34,766 nucleotides of DNA. Origin: Leptospiraceae bacterium (lineage in GTDB: Bacteria > Spirochaetota > Leptospiria > Leptospirales > Leptonemataceae). The translations under genes were made by a program, and so were the position numbers. The DNA lies in the NCBI GenBank assembly GCA_020441005.1, contig JAGRNA010000146.1, forward strand, positions 1 through 34,766, read 5' to 3'. Position 1 is the first letter of the stretch. Each line of letters starts with the position of its first letter. Positions 1 through 7,603 of this stretch are shown here, piece by piece. The notes under the pieces were generated by a model. That model was given only the letters and a program-made list of their open reading frames with translations, was not told where the DNA came from and did not search any database.

Positions 1-272
1 TAATCAAGCTATTCCCGGGCAAGGAAAGCGGCGGACCGGGCTTCGTAAAAGCGATCAAGGGGCCCCTGCCCCGCACTGCCATTATGCCCACCGGTGGAGT
101 CGCGCCTGACCGGGAGTCACTGAGCGAATGGTTTGAAGCCGGAGTGACTTGCGTCGGAATGGGATCGGCGCTGCTTCGTAAAGACCTGATTGCCGCTGGT
201 GATTTTACCACTCTGGAGCAGAATATCCGCGCGGCCCTGGAGCTGATCAAAGAGATTCGCGCAGGTAAATAA
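1..272 (+). CDS. eda: KDPG/KHG aldolase, C-terminal part (partial)
   Basis: This is the 3' end of a gene that begins before the window; the frame is open from base 3. The visible part encodes about 89 residues. It contains [20 protein letters not shown] followed by MPTGGV and a late VGMGSAL segment. These match the C-terminal half of the TIM barrel of 2-dehydro-3-deoxy-6-phosphogluconate aldolase, where the first segment binds phosphate and TGGV forms a phosphate-binding loop. The enzyme cleaves KDPG to pyruvate and glyceraldehyde 3-phosphate in the Entner-Doudoroff route; related enzymes act on 4-hydroxy-2-oxoglutarate. The Schiff-base lysine lies upstream and cannot be checked. The gene is convergent with the phosphatase gene that ends at 371. 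Confidence 0.9.
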   Translation, partial: IKLFPGKESGGPGFVKAIKGPLPRTAIMPTGGVAPDRESLSEWFEAGVTCVGMGSALLRKDLIAAGDFTTLEQNIRAALELIKEIRAGK

Positions 273-370
273 TCAGCGTGGCCAGGTCGGCGCAAAAATC
301 CGGGGGACAGAAAACCTGGTGCGCAGAGGGGCCTTGAAAATGACCGGGATACCGACTGACGGTCGTCAGA

Positions 371-2755
371 TTAGATGGACTGGTGTTTGATCAGCTGGCA
401 CAAACGCTGCACTTCCTTGTTGTCCGGCTGAATTTGCATGGCCAATGCCAGATAATTACGCGCACTGCCTTCATCACCCGTTTGGCGATAGAGGTCACAC
501 AGGTTGACCAGATTCAGCAAGTGTCCCTGGTCCAGGGAGTACCCCCGCAGAGCCGCTGCCAGCGCTTCGTCATAATTGCCGAGCTGTTTTTGGGCGATGG
601 AGTAGTACAACCAGTATTCGATGCTATCCGGTTCCTGGGTCAAATAGCGGTCCAGCACCTCGATGGCCCGCTGATAGTCCTTGTCCTTCATAAAGAGGAC
701 TGCCAGATACTTGTTCAACATGGGTATGTCTTTGCGTATTAAATACGCCGCCCGGAAACTGATGTAGGCCTCCCGGTGCTGGCCGGCCTTATAATGCTCC
801 CGACCTCGCTGATATAAATCAGCGAAGCTTTCTTCGTAGGCCCTGGCGCGGGCATGCTCAATATTCCGATAAATAATAATCTCTTTTTCATCAGGCTGGC
901 TTTGTTCCTGAAAGCCGATCCGCAGCAAGGACAGGTCGTCTGTCAGATCCCCCATGGCTTCGAGTCGCTGCTGTATGGTATGCAAATCGCCGCCTGCCTC
1001 TTGCACATGCTGCAAAAACAGATTATAATCCGCGTTGATTTTGCGCGTGTCCGCATCCGGTGTCAGATCAATATCATCGCGACCATCAGATCCCATAATC
1101 AGCACATCGCCCGGCTCCAGCTGAATTTGACGGACGGTAAAGGGGATCTCGGACGGCATGCCTAGCTTACGCAAATAGAGTTCTTCCTCGACAAAGACCG
1201 CATGCCCCGAGCGATAAAGCACAGTCCAGGGATGCTCGGCGTTAAAGAAAAATACCTGACCGCTCTGATCATTGATCAACATGATGACCGCCGATATCGC
1301 CATCGACCCGTCAAAAGCCTGAAACACGCCATGTAGCTCGTCATACACATCCGACAGCCATTTGATGGGAGTCGTGTTCAGGATTCGATCATCCTTGGCG
1401 GAACGGGCCATGATCGCATTCATGACAACCCCCATCACCAGCGCGCCACCGGCGCCTTGCATGGATTTGCCCATGGCATCCCCGTTCATGGCCATGGTAT
1501 AGCGCTGGAAATTGCCGGGTGTTCCCAGGCATAGATTGCCGGAAACGCAGATATCACCGCCCAGAGCTCCTTTGCGGCCCTTGAATTCAAACTGCTTCTT
1601 TTGCTGGATCAGAAACTGGGTGGAAATATACTCGGACTTGTTGCCGTTATAGTATAAGGGCTGCTCTAAAAGCGAAGTCAGGAAGTAGTCGCCGTCCTGT
1701 AATTTTTTCAGCTCATTAACCCGCTCCAGCGCTTCGGCCAGTTCATGGGTGCGCACCTCAACCTTGTGCTCCAGGTTTTGGCGGGCATCATTCACCGCGT
1801 GCGCTGCGATCGCAATGCCGCGGGAAACATTGATGATTTCCTTGTCCAGGCTGCGGCAAAATACCTGACCCTGGCCGCCGGATCCAAGGTTAATGGCCGC
1901 CTGCTCGATTTCGGTAAGGGCCTCCTGGATCGATACCCAGAACAAGGCCAGCATGACCACCAGGATCAACACGGCAAAGAAGATAAATAGCACCGGGAAT
2001 ATTTGCTTACTGTCAGGGACCGGAAAGCTCAGCATGAACCAAAGTTGTAAAAAGCTGATTAATATAAAAACTGCTTCAATGGCAAACTTGAGCCGGATGC
2101 TCAGGTAGCTTTTTTGCTTGAAGCTGACTTTTTTCACATGCAGGGTGCGCTTGATGCGCTGCCGGGTTTGACCGGAGATCACTTCGGCGAGCACATAGGT
2201 GAAAAAAGAATATACTGTAATCGCTGATAGAATCGCAAAAAAGAGTACCACCGCATTTTGCAGGCTACCCAGCCAAACCTCCTGCACAACCACAGCGGCC
2301 ATACAGAGCGAGGGATAAATAAAGGCGGCGACCATATTGCTGCGGGGCAGCTTCTCTATCGCCCTGAGGGTGGGCAGCAACTGACTGACCGGTACTCCGC
2401 GACGAATGCGACGCCCGCAAACATTGCGGCACAGGATCCGCAGGCTAGCCGTAAAGGAGGGCACGCCTAGCTTGCGCAGCATTCCAAAATGAATATAGTA
2501 ACCCGGCATGTAGATCAGAGCAATGCTAAGCGCGAACAGGCTGACAAACTTGCCGCCAGTCCCGGATGCGCTGAAATCAACAGAGGCAAGGATAAAAAAG
2601 GTAATCTGGGCCGCGATGAGAAAGCCGCCCATGCTGGTCAAAAAGGCCACCATAAACGCGTACGAAGTCTGACGGCCAATACCGAACAGAATCCGTGAAA
2701 GCAAACTGGACAAGCGACCACGAACTAGCGATTTTGCCGGGCTATACTCGCTCAC
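371..2755 (-). CDS. Membrane SpoIIE/PP2C-type serine phosphatase with TPR tail
   Basis: The protein has 794 residues. About six hydrophobic helices lie within residues 30-275, then a helical coiled-coil linker (about 320-355), a SpoIIE-type PP2C domain (about 390-615) and tetratricopeptide-like repeats (about 640-785). Metal-binding acidic residues of the PP2C fold are visible: GGD at 399-401, NGDAMGKS (D426), GSDG (D557) and LTDD (D606/D607), so catalysis looks intact. Family members dephosphorylate phosphoserine on STAS-domain anti-sigma antagonists in partner-switch pathways. A STAS-like gene lies divergently at 3229, which makes it a plausible substrate (inference). The start is GTG at 2755; no ATG occurs before residue 35, which lies inside the first membrane helix. 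A small inverted repeat (CTGACG/CGTCAG, 356-369) sits directly after the stop but has no T-run. Confidence 0.95.
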   Translation of the reverse strand: MSEYSPAKSLVRGRLSSLLSRILFGIGRQTSYAFMVAFLTSMGGFLIAAQITFFILASVDFSASGTGGKFVSLFALSIALIYMPGYYIHFGMLRKLGVPSFTASLRILCRNVCGRRIRRGVPVSQLLPTLRAIEKLPRSNMVAAFIYPSLCMAAVVVQEVWLGSLQNAVVLFFAILSAITVYSFFTYVLAEVISGQTRQRIKRTLHVKKVSFKQKSYLSIRLKFAIEAVFILISFLQLWFMLSFPVPDSKQIFPVLFIFFAVLILVVMLALFWVSIQEALTEIEQAAINLGSGGQGQVFCRSLDKEIINVSRGIAIAAHAVNDARQNLEHKVEVRTHELAEALERVNELKKLQDGDYFLTSLLEQPLYYNGNKSEYISTQFLIQQKKQFEFKGRKGALGGDICVSGNLCLGTPGNFQRYTMAMNGDAMGKSMQGAGGALVMGVVMNAIMARSAKDDRILNTTPIKWLSDVYDELHGVFQAFDGSMAISAVIMLINDQSGQVFFFNAEHPWTVLYRSGHAVFVEEELYLRKLGMPSEIPFTVRQIQLEPGDVLIMGSDGRDDIDLTPDADTRKINADYNLFLQHVQEAGGDLHTIQQRLEAMGDLTDDLSLLRIGFQEQSQPDEKEIIIYRNIEHARARAYEESFADLYQRGREHYKAGQHREAYISFRAAYLIRKDIPMLNKYLAVLFMKDKDYQRAIEVLDRYLTQEPDSIEYWLYYSIAQKQLGNYDEALAAALRGYSLDQGHLLNLVNLCDLYRQTGDEGSARNYLALAMQIQPDNKEVQRLCQLIKHQSI

Positions 2756-2791
2756 AGGTCCAGTCTGGCAGTACTTTTCACCAGAGCAAGA

Positions 2792-2836
2792 ACAATATAC
2801 CGGACAATTGAATTGTATTTCAGTGCAGTATTGTCC
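2792..2836. promoter_or_regulatory. Cluster of ACAAT/ATTGT dyads in divergent promoter region
   Basis: Two nested inverted repeats are visible. ACAATT-G-AATTGT occupies 2804-2816, and GGACAAT (2802-2808) pairs with ATTGTCC (2830-2836) across 21 bases. A further ACAAT lies at 2792-2796. The cluster sits just upstream of the phosphatase start (2755, minus) and ahead of the plus-strand STAS leader, as an operator for a dimeric regulator would. A TATATT on the minus strand overlaps it, but no convincing -35 was found. Functional assignment is inference. Confidence 0.35.
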
Positions 2837-2881
2837 CTGAAGCGCTGGAGAGCCTCAAAGTGATTGTCATTCGCCGATTTG

Positions 2882-2904
2882 CACAGTGCCGCACTGTGGT
2901 TTTT
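2882..2904 (+). terminator. Terminator-like hairpin in the leader of the STAS gene
   Basis: A perfect 7-bp stem (CACAGTG at 2882-2888, CACTGTG at 2892-2898) with loop CCG is followed by GGT and a run of Ts (2900-2904). It reads as a short intrinsic terminator on the plus strand. No plus-strand gene ends before it: the upstream gene is on the minus strand. It may therefore act as an attenuator within the leader of the 3117/3229 genes. The stem is short, so confidence is moderate. Confidence 0.42.
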
Positions 2905-2965
2905 CTACGCAATTCGCTATCTTTCCAGACAGCGGCCATAAGGTCCGGCAAGAGCCATCGCCTTT

Positions 2966-2993
2966 GCGCGGCCAGCAGCAGGCTGGCCTGCGC
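2966..2993. other. Strong GC-rich hairpin in the STAS leader
   Basis: GCGCGGCCAGC (2966-2976) pairs with GCTGGCC-T-GCGC (2982-2993) around the loop AGCAG. This gives an 11-bp stem with a single bulged T. The next 120 bases lead to a strong ribosome binding site at 3101-3111. The stretch 2756-3116 holds no convincing gene; with the hairpin at 2882 it forms a structured leader. No known riboswitch class was recognised. Confidence 0.45.
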
Positions 2994-3116
2994 CAGGCAA
3001 GCGCAACTAGCCGGGATGTAATGGTCATTGATCCTTTTGGCGGACGATCAGGGCTGACAGTATACCCATCATTTGAATCAGATCAACTCCAAGCGAAACT
3101 GAGGGGGTGATTACAA

Positions 3117-3242
3117 ATGATTCTCAAAGCGGAAATTCAATTGCAACAACGACCCTGTCGGCATATCCTCCAAATTATGGCCGTCAATGAGCACAAGACC
3201 GGCGCTATGGAACCAAGGAGCCTGGCAGATGAAAGATTTTGA
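3117..3242 (+). CDS. Possible 41-residue leader ORF overlapping the STAS gene
   Basis: An ATG at 3117 follows AGGGGGTGAT (3102-3111), which is close to the full anti-Shine-Dalgarno complement and is the best ribosome binding site in this part of the window. The ORF encodes 41 residues (starting MILKAEIQLQQ) and ends at TGA 3240-3242, overlapping the start of the STAS gene at 3229 by 14 bases in another frame. That arrangement fits a leader peptide or translational coupling. The peptide has no recognisable domain, signal or membrane segment. It could also be a chance ORF, with the binding site serving nothing. Confidence 0.35.
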   Translation: MILKAEIQLQQRPCRHILQIMAVNEHKTGAMEPRSLADERF

Positions 3243-3600
3243 GAACAAAGGCTTTGCGATTCGAGTCCGGCCAACAGAAGCTGGTCTCCACCTGAGCTGG
3301 GAGGGTGAAATCCATGTTCCAAATCCGTCGGACCTGCTGCGTCCCTGGCTAGAGCAGCTGTTGGATCTGCTCCAGCAAGAGCAGTGGCAGCTCGAATGCG
3401 ACTTTCGGCCCTGTGTGTATATGAATTCGGCCAGTATCGCCCCGTTGATTCAATTATTGCGCGAATTGGCCAGTCGCGAGATTCAAAGCGTTTTTATTTA
3501 TGATGCAGAGCGCAAGGTGCAGGCAGCTTCCTTTCGGGCCCTGGATGTAATCGCCCGTAAATCTCCATTTACCGAAATTCAGGGCGTCCCTTCTGCTTGA
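3229..3600 (+). CDS. STAS-like anti-sigma antagonist (slr1659/SiaC-like)
   Basis: The predicted protein has 123 residues and no membrane segment. The core around residues 55-75 has the STAS pattern of a beta-strand followed by MNSASI. N66-S67 aligns with the D-S of SpoIIAA/RsbV, where the serine is the phosphorylation site, so S67 is the likely phosphoacceptor. The rest resembles the small slr1659-type regulators. Such proteins are phosphorylated by RsbW-like kinases and dephosphorylated by SpoIIE-type phosphatases, one of which is encoded divergently at 371-2755. The start at 3229 is preferred over the in-frame ATG at 3187 because AAGGAG (3215-3220) lies 8 bases before it and the domain begins only after it. 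The family call is by pattern and is moderately sure. Confidence 0.78.
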   Translation: MKDFENKGFAIRVRPTEAGLHLSWEGEIHVPNPSDLLRPWLEQLLDLLQQEQWQLECDFRPCVYMNSASIAPLIQLLRELASREIQSVFIYDAERKVQAASFRALDVIARKSPFTEIQGVPSA

Positions 3601-3703
3601 CCGGCAGTCGATTCCAATAGCGCCTCGGACCCGACCCTTTAGCGCCAACGGTCACACATCGATCCATGAACGGTATCCAATGATGTGACCAGCGCCGGTC
3701 ATT

Positions 3704-3733
3704 AAAAAATCCTCTCAGCGGTACCGCAACAGG
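3704..3733 (-). terminator. Possible terminator of the RND gene
   Basis: On the minus strand CCT...GCGGTACCGC...AGG (3733-3711) can fold into a 6-bp stem with an internal loop and a GTAC loop. A run of six Ts follows (3709-3704). It lies about 45-75 bases beyond the stop of the RND gene, in the convergent gap with the STAS gene. The stem is imperfect. Confidence 0.28.
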
Positions 3734-3776
3734 CCCGGAGTGACCCCGTAAGCAGGTTTGGTCGTTGCCAGTCCTT

Positions 3777-6700
3777 TTAATCCACACTGGCAATTTTACG
3801 CCAGCCCAGTCGCTGTTGCGTATCCATCACAATCGAATACAGGATCGGCACCAGACCCAGGACCAAAACGGTAGAAAACATCAGTCCCCAGGCAAATGAT
3901 AATGCCATGGGCACAAGGAAGGGATCATAGCCGCCCAGACCATAGGCCGTCGGCAATAAACCAAGCACTGTCGTCAGGGTCGTCAGCATCACCGCCCGCA
4001 GGCGCATACTGGCCGCCTGGGTTACAATTTCGATGCTGCCCATTTCCGGATTCTCGTCCCGAATCCGGTTTGCAAAATCAACCAATACGATCGAGTCATT
4101 CACAACCACGCCGGCCAAACCCACAATGCCCATGATCGAAAGAAAACTCAAAGGATGGCCATGCAGGAAAAAGCCCCAGATTACACCAATCAGCGCAAAG
4201 GGGATCGAAACCATCACCACTGCCGGCTGGACTAACGAGCGAAAGAGCGAAGCCAGGATCATAAAGATCACAAAAGCGCCCACGCCGAAGGCGGCAAACA
4301 GACTATTGAGAGACTCGTCTGTATCCTTGTTTTCGCCGCCGTATTGTATCGTGTAGGCCGGATACCTGGCTGGAATCGTACGGGACGCTTTTTGGACCAG
4401 CGCGGTGGCCTTGGCCGAGCTCATGCCTTTTTTTTCGTCCACGTTGGCCGTGACGGTCATTAAACGGCGGCCATCCAGGTGATTGATCGCGATCACCCCC
4501 CGGGCCTCATGAATACGGATCATCTTGGAGACCGGTATAAGCTGTCCCTGGCGATTGGTCACAAATAGTTTTTTCAAAGCGTCAGTACTGTTGCGGAACT
4601 GTTCGGCGAAGCGCACCCGGATGATCACTTCCTCTTGCGGACGCCGAATGCTGGTCGCTTCCGTTCCTTCAAAGGCAGTATTCACCGCCTGGGCTATTTG
4701 CAACACGCTAACGCCGGCCTGACTGGCCAGCTCTTCGTTAATATCCAGTTGCAACTCATTTTTACCATCCAGGAAGTCGTCATCAATATCCACAATGCCG
4801 TTGATATTTTTCATCACCGCCTTGTATTCATTGGCGATCTGATTCATCTCGCCAAAATTATCACCAATGATTTCAATCGCTATCGGCTTGCCCACCGGGG
4901 GACCACCCTGCAGCATTTCAATTTCCAGGTTTTCCATTTTGCCCTTCAAATCGCGATAGCGCTCCGGGATCTCGATCTTGACATTTTCATACAAAGCCAG
5001 CGTGTCGGTATCGCCTTTGGCCTTGAGTCGCTCAATGACCTCGGCATCCTGTTCTTTTTTCAGTTTCAGCGCTTTGGGCCCCAGCAGCCACTCGGTCCGA
5101 TTGCGCAGCTTCGTTACGATGTCCGCTGTGGACACATCCCGATCCTGTTCGAGGGTCAAATATACTACTGTTTGGCCGTAGTTGCTGCCCCGTCGGGTGA
5201 AGGGGTCGTTGCCGCTGGGCTTTTGAGTGATGCCGGAACGGGATGAATAGTTCTTCAATTCTGTTGTGGGCAGCTTGTCCAGCTCTTGCTCAAAGGCTTC
5301 GATATAACGCAGGGTTTCTTCTTTGGTTGTACCGGTGGGTGTGGTAAACTTGACATGCAGGGTTTCAATCGCGGAGGGAAACAACTTGAATCCGACCAGA
5401 CCCAGCGGGATCATTGCCACACTGACGAAAAATAATGCTACGAGCACACCAACCGCAATCCAGCGGTGATGCAGGCCCCAACGCATCGCGGGCGTAAAAA
5501 CTGAATCACGGAACTGTTGAAACCAGTGACCGCCCTGCTCATTGGTTTCATTGGTTGTATCACCGCCCGCCAGCAGGTTTACTTCGCGCAGGTGTGAAGG
5601 CAGGATCACAAAACACTCAAACAGGGAGGCCAACAGGGCGATGATCACTACCAGCGGAATGGTATAGATAAATTTGCCAAATATCCCGCTCATAAACATC
5701 ATCGGGCCAAAGGCCGCAACCGAGGTCGATATGGTCGCCACAACCGGCGGGATCACTTCCGACGCACCTTTGGAAGCCGCGGTATAAACGTCCATGCCCT
5801 CCTCGTAGTAGCGATAAAAGTTTTCGCTGACAATAATGGCATCATCCACCAGAATACCAATCACGAGTATCAGGCCAAACATGGAAATCAGGTTGAGGGT
5901 CACCCCCAGATAACTCATTACCATAAAAGCAATACCCATCGCGGTCGGAATGCCCATTGCGACCATCAGCGATGTGCGCCAGCCCATAAAGAAAAACAGA
6001 CTGCCAACCACTAAAATTAAACCAAAGGCGCCGTTGTTCGCCAGAATTCCGAGGCGACGGCGCACAAAGAAGGACATATCGTTCAAATGATGGATCGCAA
6101 CGCCCTGAATACCTGGATGGCTGTCAAAACGGACCTGCATTTCGCTATGGTTTTGTTTGAGCCAGGCCAGCACGGTTTCGCGAATTTCCTGATCGCGCTC
6201 CTTGTATACTTGCAGGCTGTCATCCAGGTCTTCATTGGCGATGGTACTCGCGTCCATGACAAAGGTCACCGCCAGGTTGTCCTCTTCAGCCTTGAACTCC
6301 TTGAGAATCACGCCGTAGTCAGGGGCGAACAGGGCTTGCAGACGCTCCTTAAAACCGGGTTCCTCGACGGGAATACAAAGCAATTCGCGCAGCGGTGTTT
6401 CAAAACTGGACTGCAGCTCTGTGCCGCTGTGACCCTTGCGGCTGAAATGCATTACCACCGTGTAGGGCGCAAATTCCTGCACGATTCGTTTACTGCTATC
6501 CACCACATCGATAATATCTGCCGATTGACGTTTCACGACAGTCAGATTGACTGCGTCGCGGCCGAGCGTCGTTTCCAGGATTTCGGGCTCGGCAAAGTCT
6601 TCGCGGACTTGCGCCACGGCGGCTACCGGAACCGATTGACCCACATCATTGCTGCGCAGCGGAGTGCGCATAATCTCGCGCACACCCTCGTATTCGCCGA

Positions 6701-7412
6701 TGGTGCGCACGGCCACTTCCTCGCCATTTTGTTTCATTTCTCCGCCCGGGAAATTAACATTGCGCGATGCCAGCGTGTTTACAATTGTGTCCGTCCCGAT
6801 GTAATAGCGGTTCAACAGATCTGGATTAACATCGACAAAGATCTCGGCATCGCGCCAGCCTTGACGCTCCACCCGGGCCACGCCCCCTTCATTGAGAAAC
6901 AAATTTTCCAGACGCCGGGAGTATTCACGCAGCTCGCTATAACTGATCACATAATTGCCATCCTTGTCCTTGAGCCGCTGCAAGGACCACTGGATCACCG
7001 GCTGACGCGCAGTGGAGATTTCCGTAATAATGGGCTCTTCGGCGTCGTCCGGCAAATCCTCCGCGCGGTCGATCGCGCTGCGGATATCATCCACGACCTT
7101 GGAAGTATCCTCCACATCAGGATCGATGGTGATGATGATCCCGGAGCGGTTCTCGAGCGATCCGGATCGAAACTCCTTGATTCCATCCACCTCCTTGATC
7201 ATGTCTTCAATGGGATTGGTGACCAGTTTTTCCACTTCTTCCGGCGAGGCTCCGGGATAGATGGTCGAGATGGAGACGATATCAAAATCAATATTGGGGA
7301 AGGCTTCCTTGTTCATGGTCATGGCGATAAAGCCGCCGACCACGATCAAAATGAAGGTCAGCAGATTTACAAACAGGCCTCGATCGAGAAAATAATCAAT
7401 AAATGTGCGCAT
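3777..7412 (-). CDS. RND-family efflux permease (AcrB/CzcA-like), unusually long
   Basis: The protein has 1211 residues with the RND layout: TM1 near the N-terminus, a large periplasmic porter domain, TM2-6, a second porter domain and a final membrane block. The TM4 motif ILVIGILVDDAIIV carries the paired aspartates D523/D524 used for proton relay, and the matching TM10 segment reads GLAGVVVNDSIVLVDF. It should drive proton-coupled export across the envelope with a membrane-fusion protein and an outer-membrane channel. Typical members have 1020-1060 residues. The excess here lies mainly in the first periplasmic loop (about 320-425) and a charged stretch in the second loop (about 780-850). No fusion-protein gene is adjacent, so the substrate is unknown. 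GGAG (7424-7421) lies 8 bases before the ATG. Confidence 0.97.
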   Translation of the reverse strand: MRTFIDYFLDRGLFVNLLTFILIVVGGFIAMTMNKEAFPNIDFDIVSISTIYPGASPEEVEKLVTNPIEDMIKEVDGIKEFRSGSLENRSGIIITIDPDVEDTSKVVDDIRSAIDRAEDLPDDAEEPIITEISTARQPVIQWSLQRLKDKDGNYVISYSELREYSRRLENLFLNEGGVARVERQGWRDAEIFVDVNPDLLNRYYIGTDTIVNTLASRNVNFPGGEMKQNGEEVAVRTIGEYEGVREIMRTPLRSNDVGQSVPVAAVAQVREDFAEPEILETTLGRDAVNLTVVKRQSADIIDVVDSSKRIVQEFAPYTVVMHFSRKGHSGTELQSSFETPLRELLCIPVEEPGFKERLQALFAPDYGVILKEFKAEEDNLAVTFVMDASTIANEDLDDSLQVYKERDQEIRETVLAWLKQNHSEMQVRFDSHPGIQGVAIHHLNDMSFFVRRRLGILANNGAFGLILVVGSLFFFMGWRTSLMVAMGIPTAMGIAFMVMSYLGVTLNLISMFGLILVIGILVDDAIIVSENFYRYYEEGMDVYTAASKGASEVIPPVVATISTSVAAFGPMMFMSGIFGKFIYTIPLVVIIALLASLFECFVILPSHLREVNLLAGGDTTNETNEQGGHWFQQFRDSVFTPAMRWGLHHRWIAVGVLVALFFVSVAMIPLGLVGFKLFPSAIETLHVKFTTPTGTTKEETLRYIEAFEQELDKLPTTELKNYSSRSGITQKPSGNDPFTRRGSNYGQTVVYLTLEQDRDVSTADIVTKLRNRTEWLLGPKALKLKKEQDAEVIERLKAKGDTDTLALYENVKIEIPERYRDLKGKMENLEIEMLQGGPPVGKPIAIEIIGDNFGEMNQIANEYKAVMKNINGIVDIDDDFLDGKNELQLDINEELASQAGVSVLQIAQAVNTAFEGTEATSIRRPQEEVIIRVRFAEQFRNSTDALKKLFVTNRQGQLIPVSKMIRIHEARGVIAINHLDGRRLMTVTANVDEKKGMSSAKATALVQKASRTIPARYPAYTIQYGGENKDTDESLNSLFAAFGVGAFVIFMILASLFRSLVQPAVVMVSIPFALIGVIWGFFLHGHPLSFLSIMGIVGLAGVVVNDSIVLVDFANRIRDENPEMGSIEIVTQAASMRLRAVMLTTLTTVLGLLPTAYGLGGYDPFLVPMALSFAWGLMFSTVLVLGLVPILYSIVMDTQQRLGWRKIASVD

Positions 7413-7442
7413 ACGAGCAACTCCGCAGAAAAGGTCCCGATT

Positions 7443-7473
7443 GTCATAGCAGGAATCACTGACAGCATGTCAA
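7443..7473 (-). promoter_or_regulatory. Candidate promoter of the RND gene with TGTCA repeats
   Basis: On the minus strand a perfect TTGACA (7473-7468) is followed after 19 bases by TATGAC (7448-7443), 31 bases before the RND start. The spacing is long for a sigma-70 promoter, which can indicate regulator dependence. TGTCA or its complement occurs four times between 7441 and 7487, including an inverted CTGACA/TGTCAG pair (7459-7464, 7482-7487), so a repressor or activator site is possible. On the plus strand TTGACA occurs at 7529-7534 before the kinase gene, without a clear -10. Confidence 0.4.
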
Positions 7474-7603
7474 TCAAGCCTTGTCAGCATCAGTCCGCCG
7501 CCCTGACGCGCGGTCAGCCAAATCGGGCTTGACAACCGACCAGTTTTCCAGAAAAAGACACAGGACTCTCTGTGTTGCACAAAGTCCGCTTTACGGTTCG
7601 CCT

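Noticed and set aside
396-411. TGGCAC-N6-TGCA, a good sigma-54 promoter match on the plus strand
   Set aside because: It lies inside the phosphatase coding region and points antisense into that gene with no gene to drive; best explained as chance, although a sigma-54 activator is encoded in the window.
2886-3110. 74-codon plus-strand frame with GTG start, ending 6 bases before ATG 3117
   Set aside because: It begins inside the terminator-like stem and has no ribosome binding site; the residues look non-coding and both RNA hairpins lie inside it.
4635-5246. 203-codon plus-strand frame
   Set aside because: Also antisense to the RND gene and without domain or ribosome binding site.
6087-7532. 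481-codon open frame on the plus strand
   Set aside because: It lies antisense to the RND gene, whose protein matches a known family along its length; the plus-strand translation has no recognisable domain and is a shadow.
7481-7603. N-terminal extension of the kinase from TTG 7481
   Set aside because: Arginine-rich, without homology, placed before the first membrane helix and overlapping the divergent promoter region.
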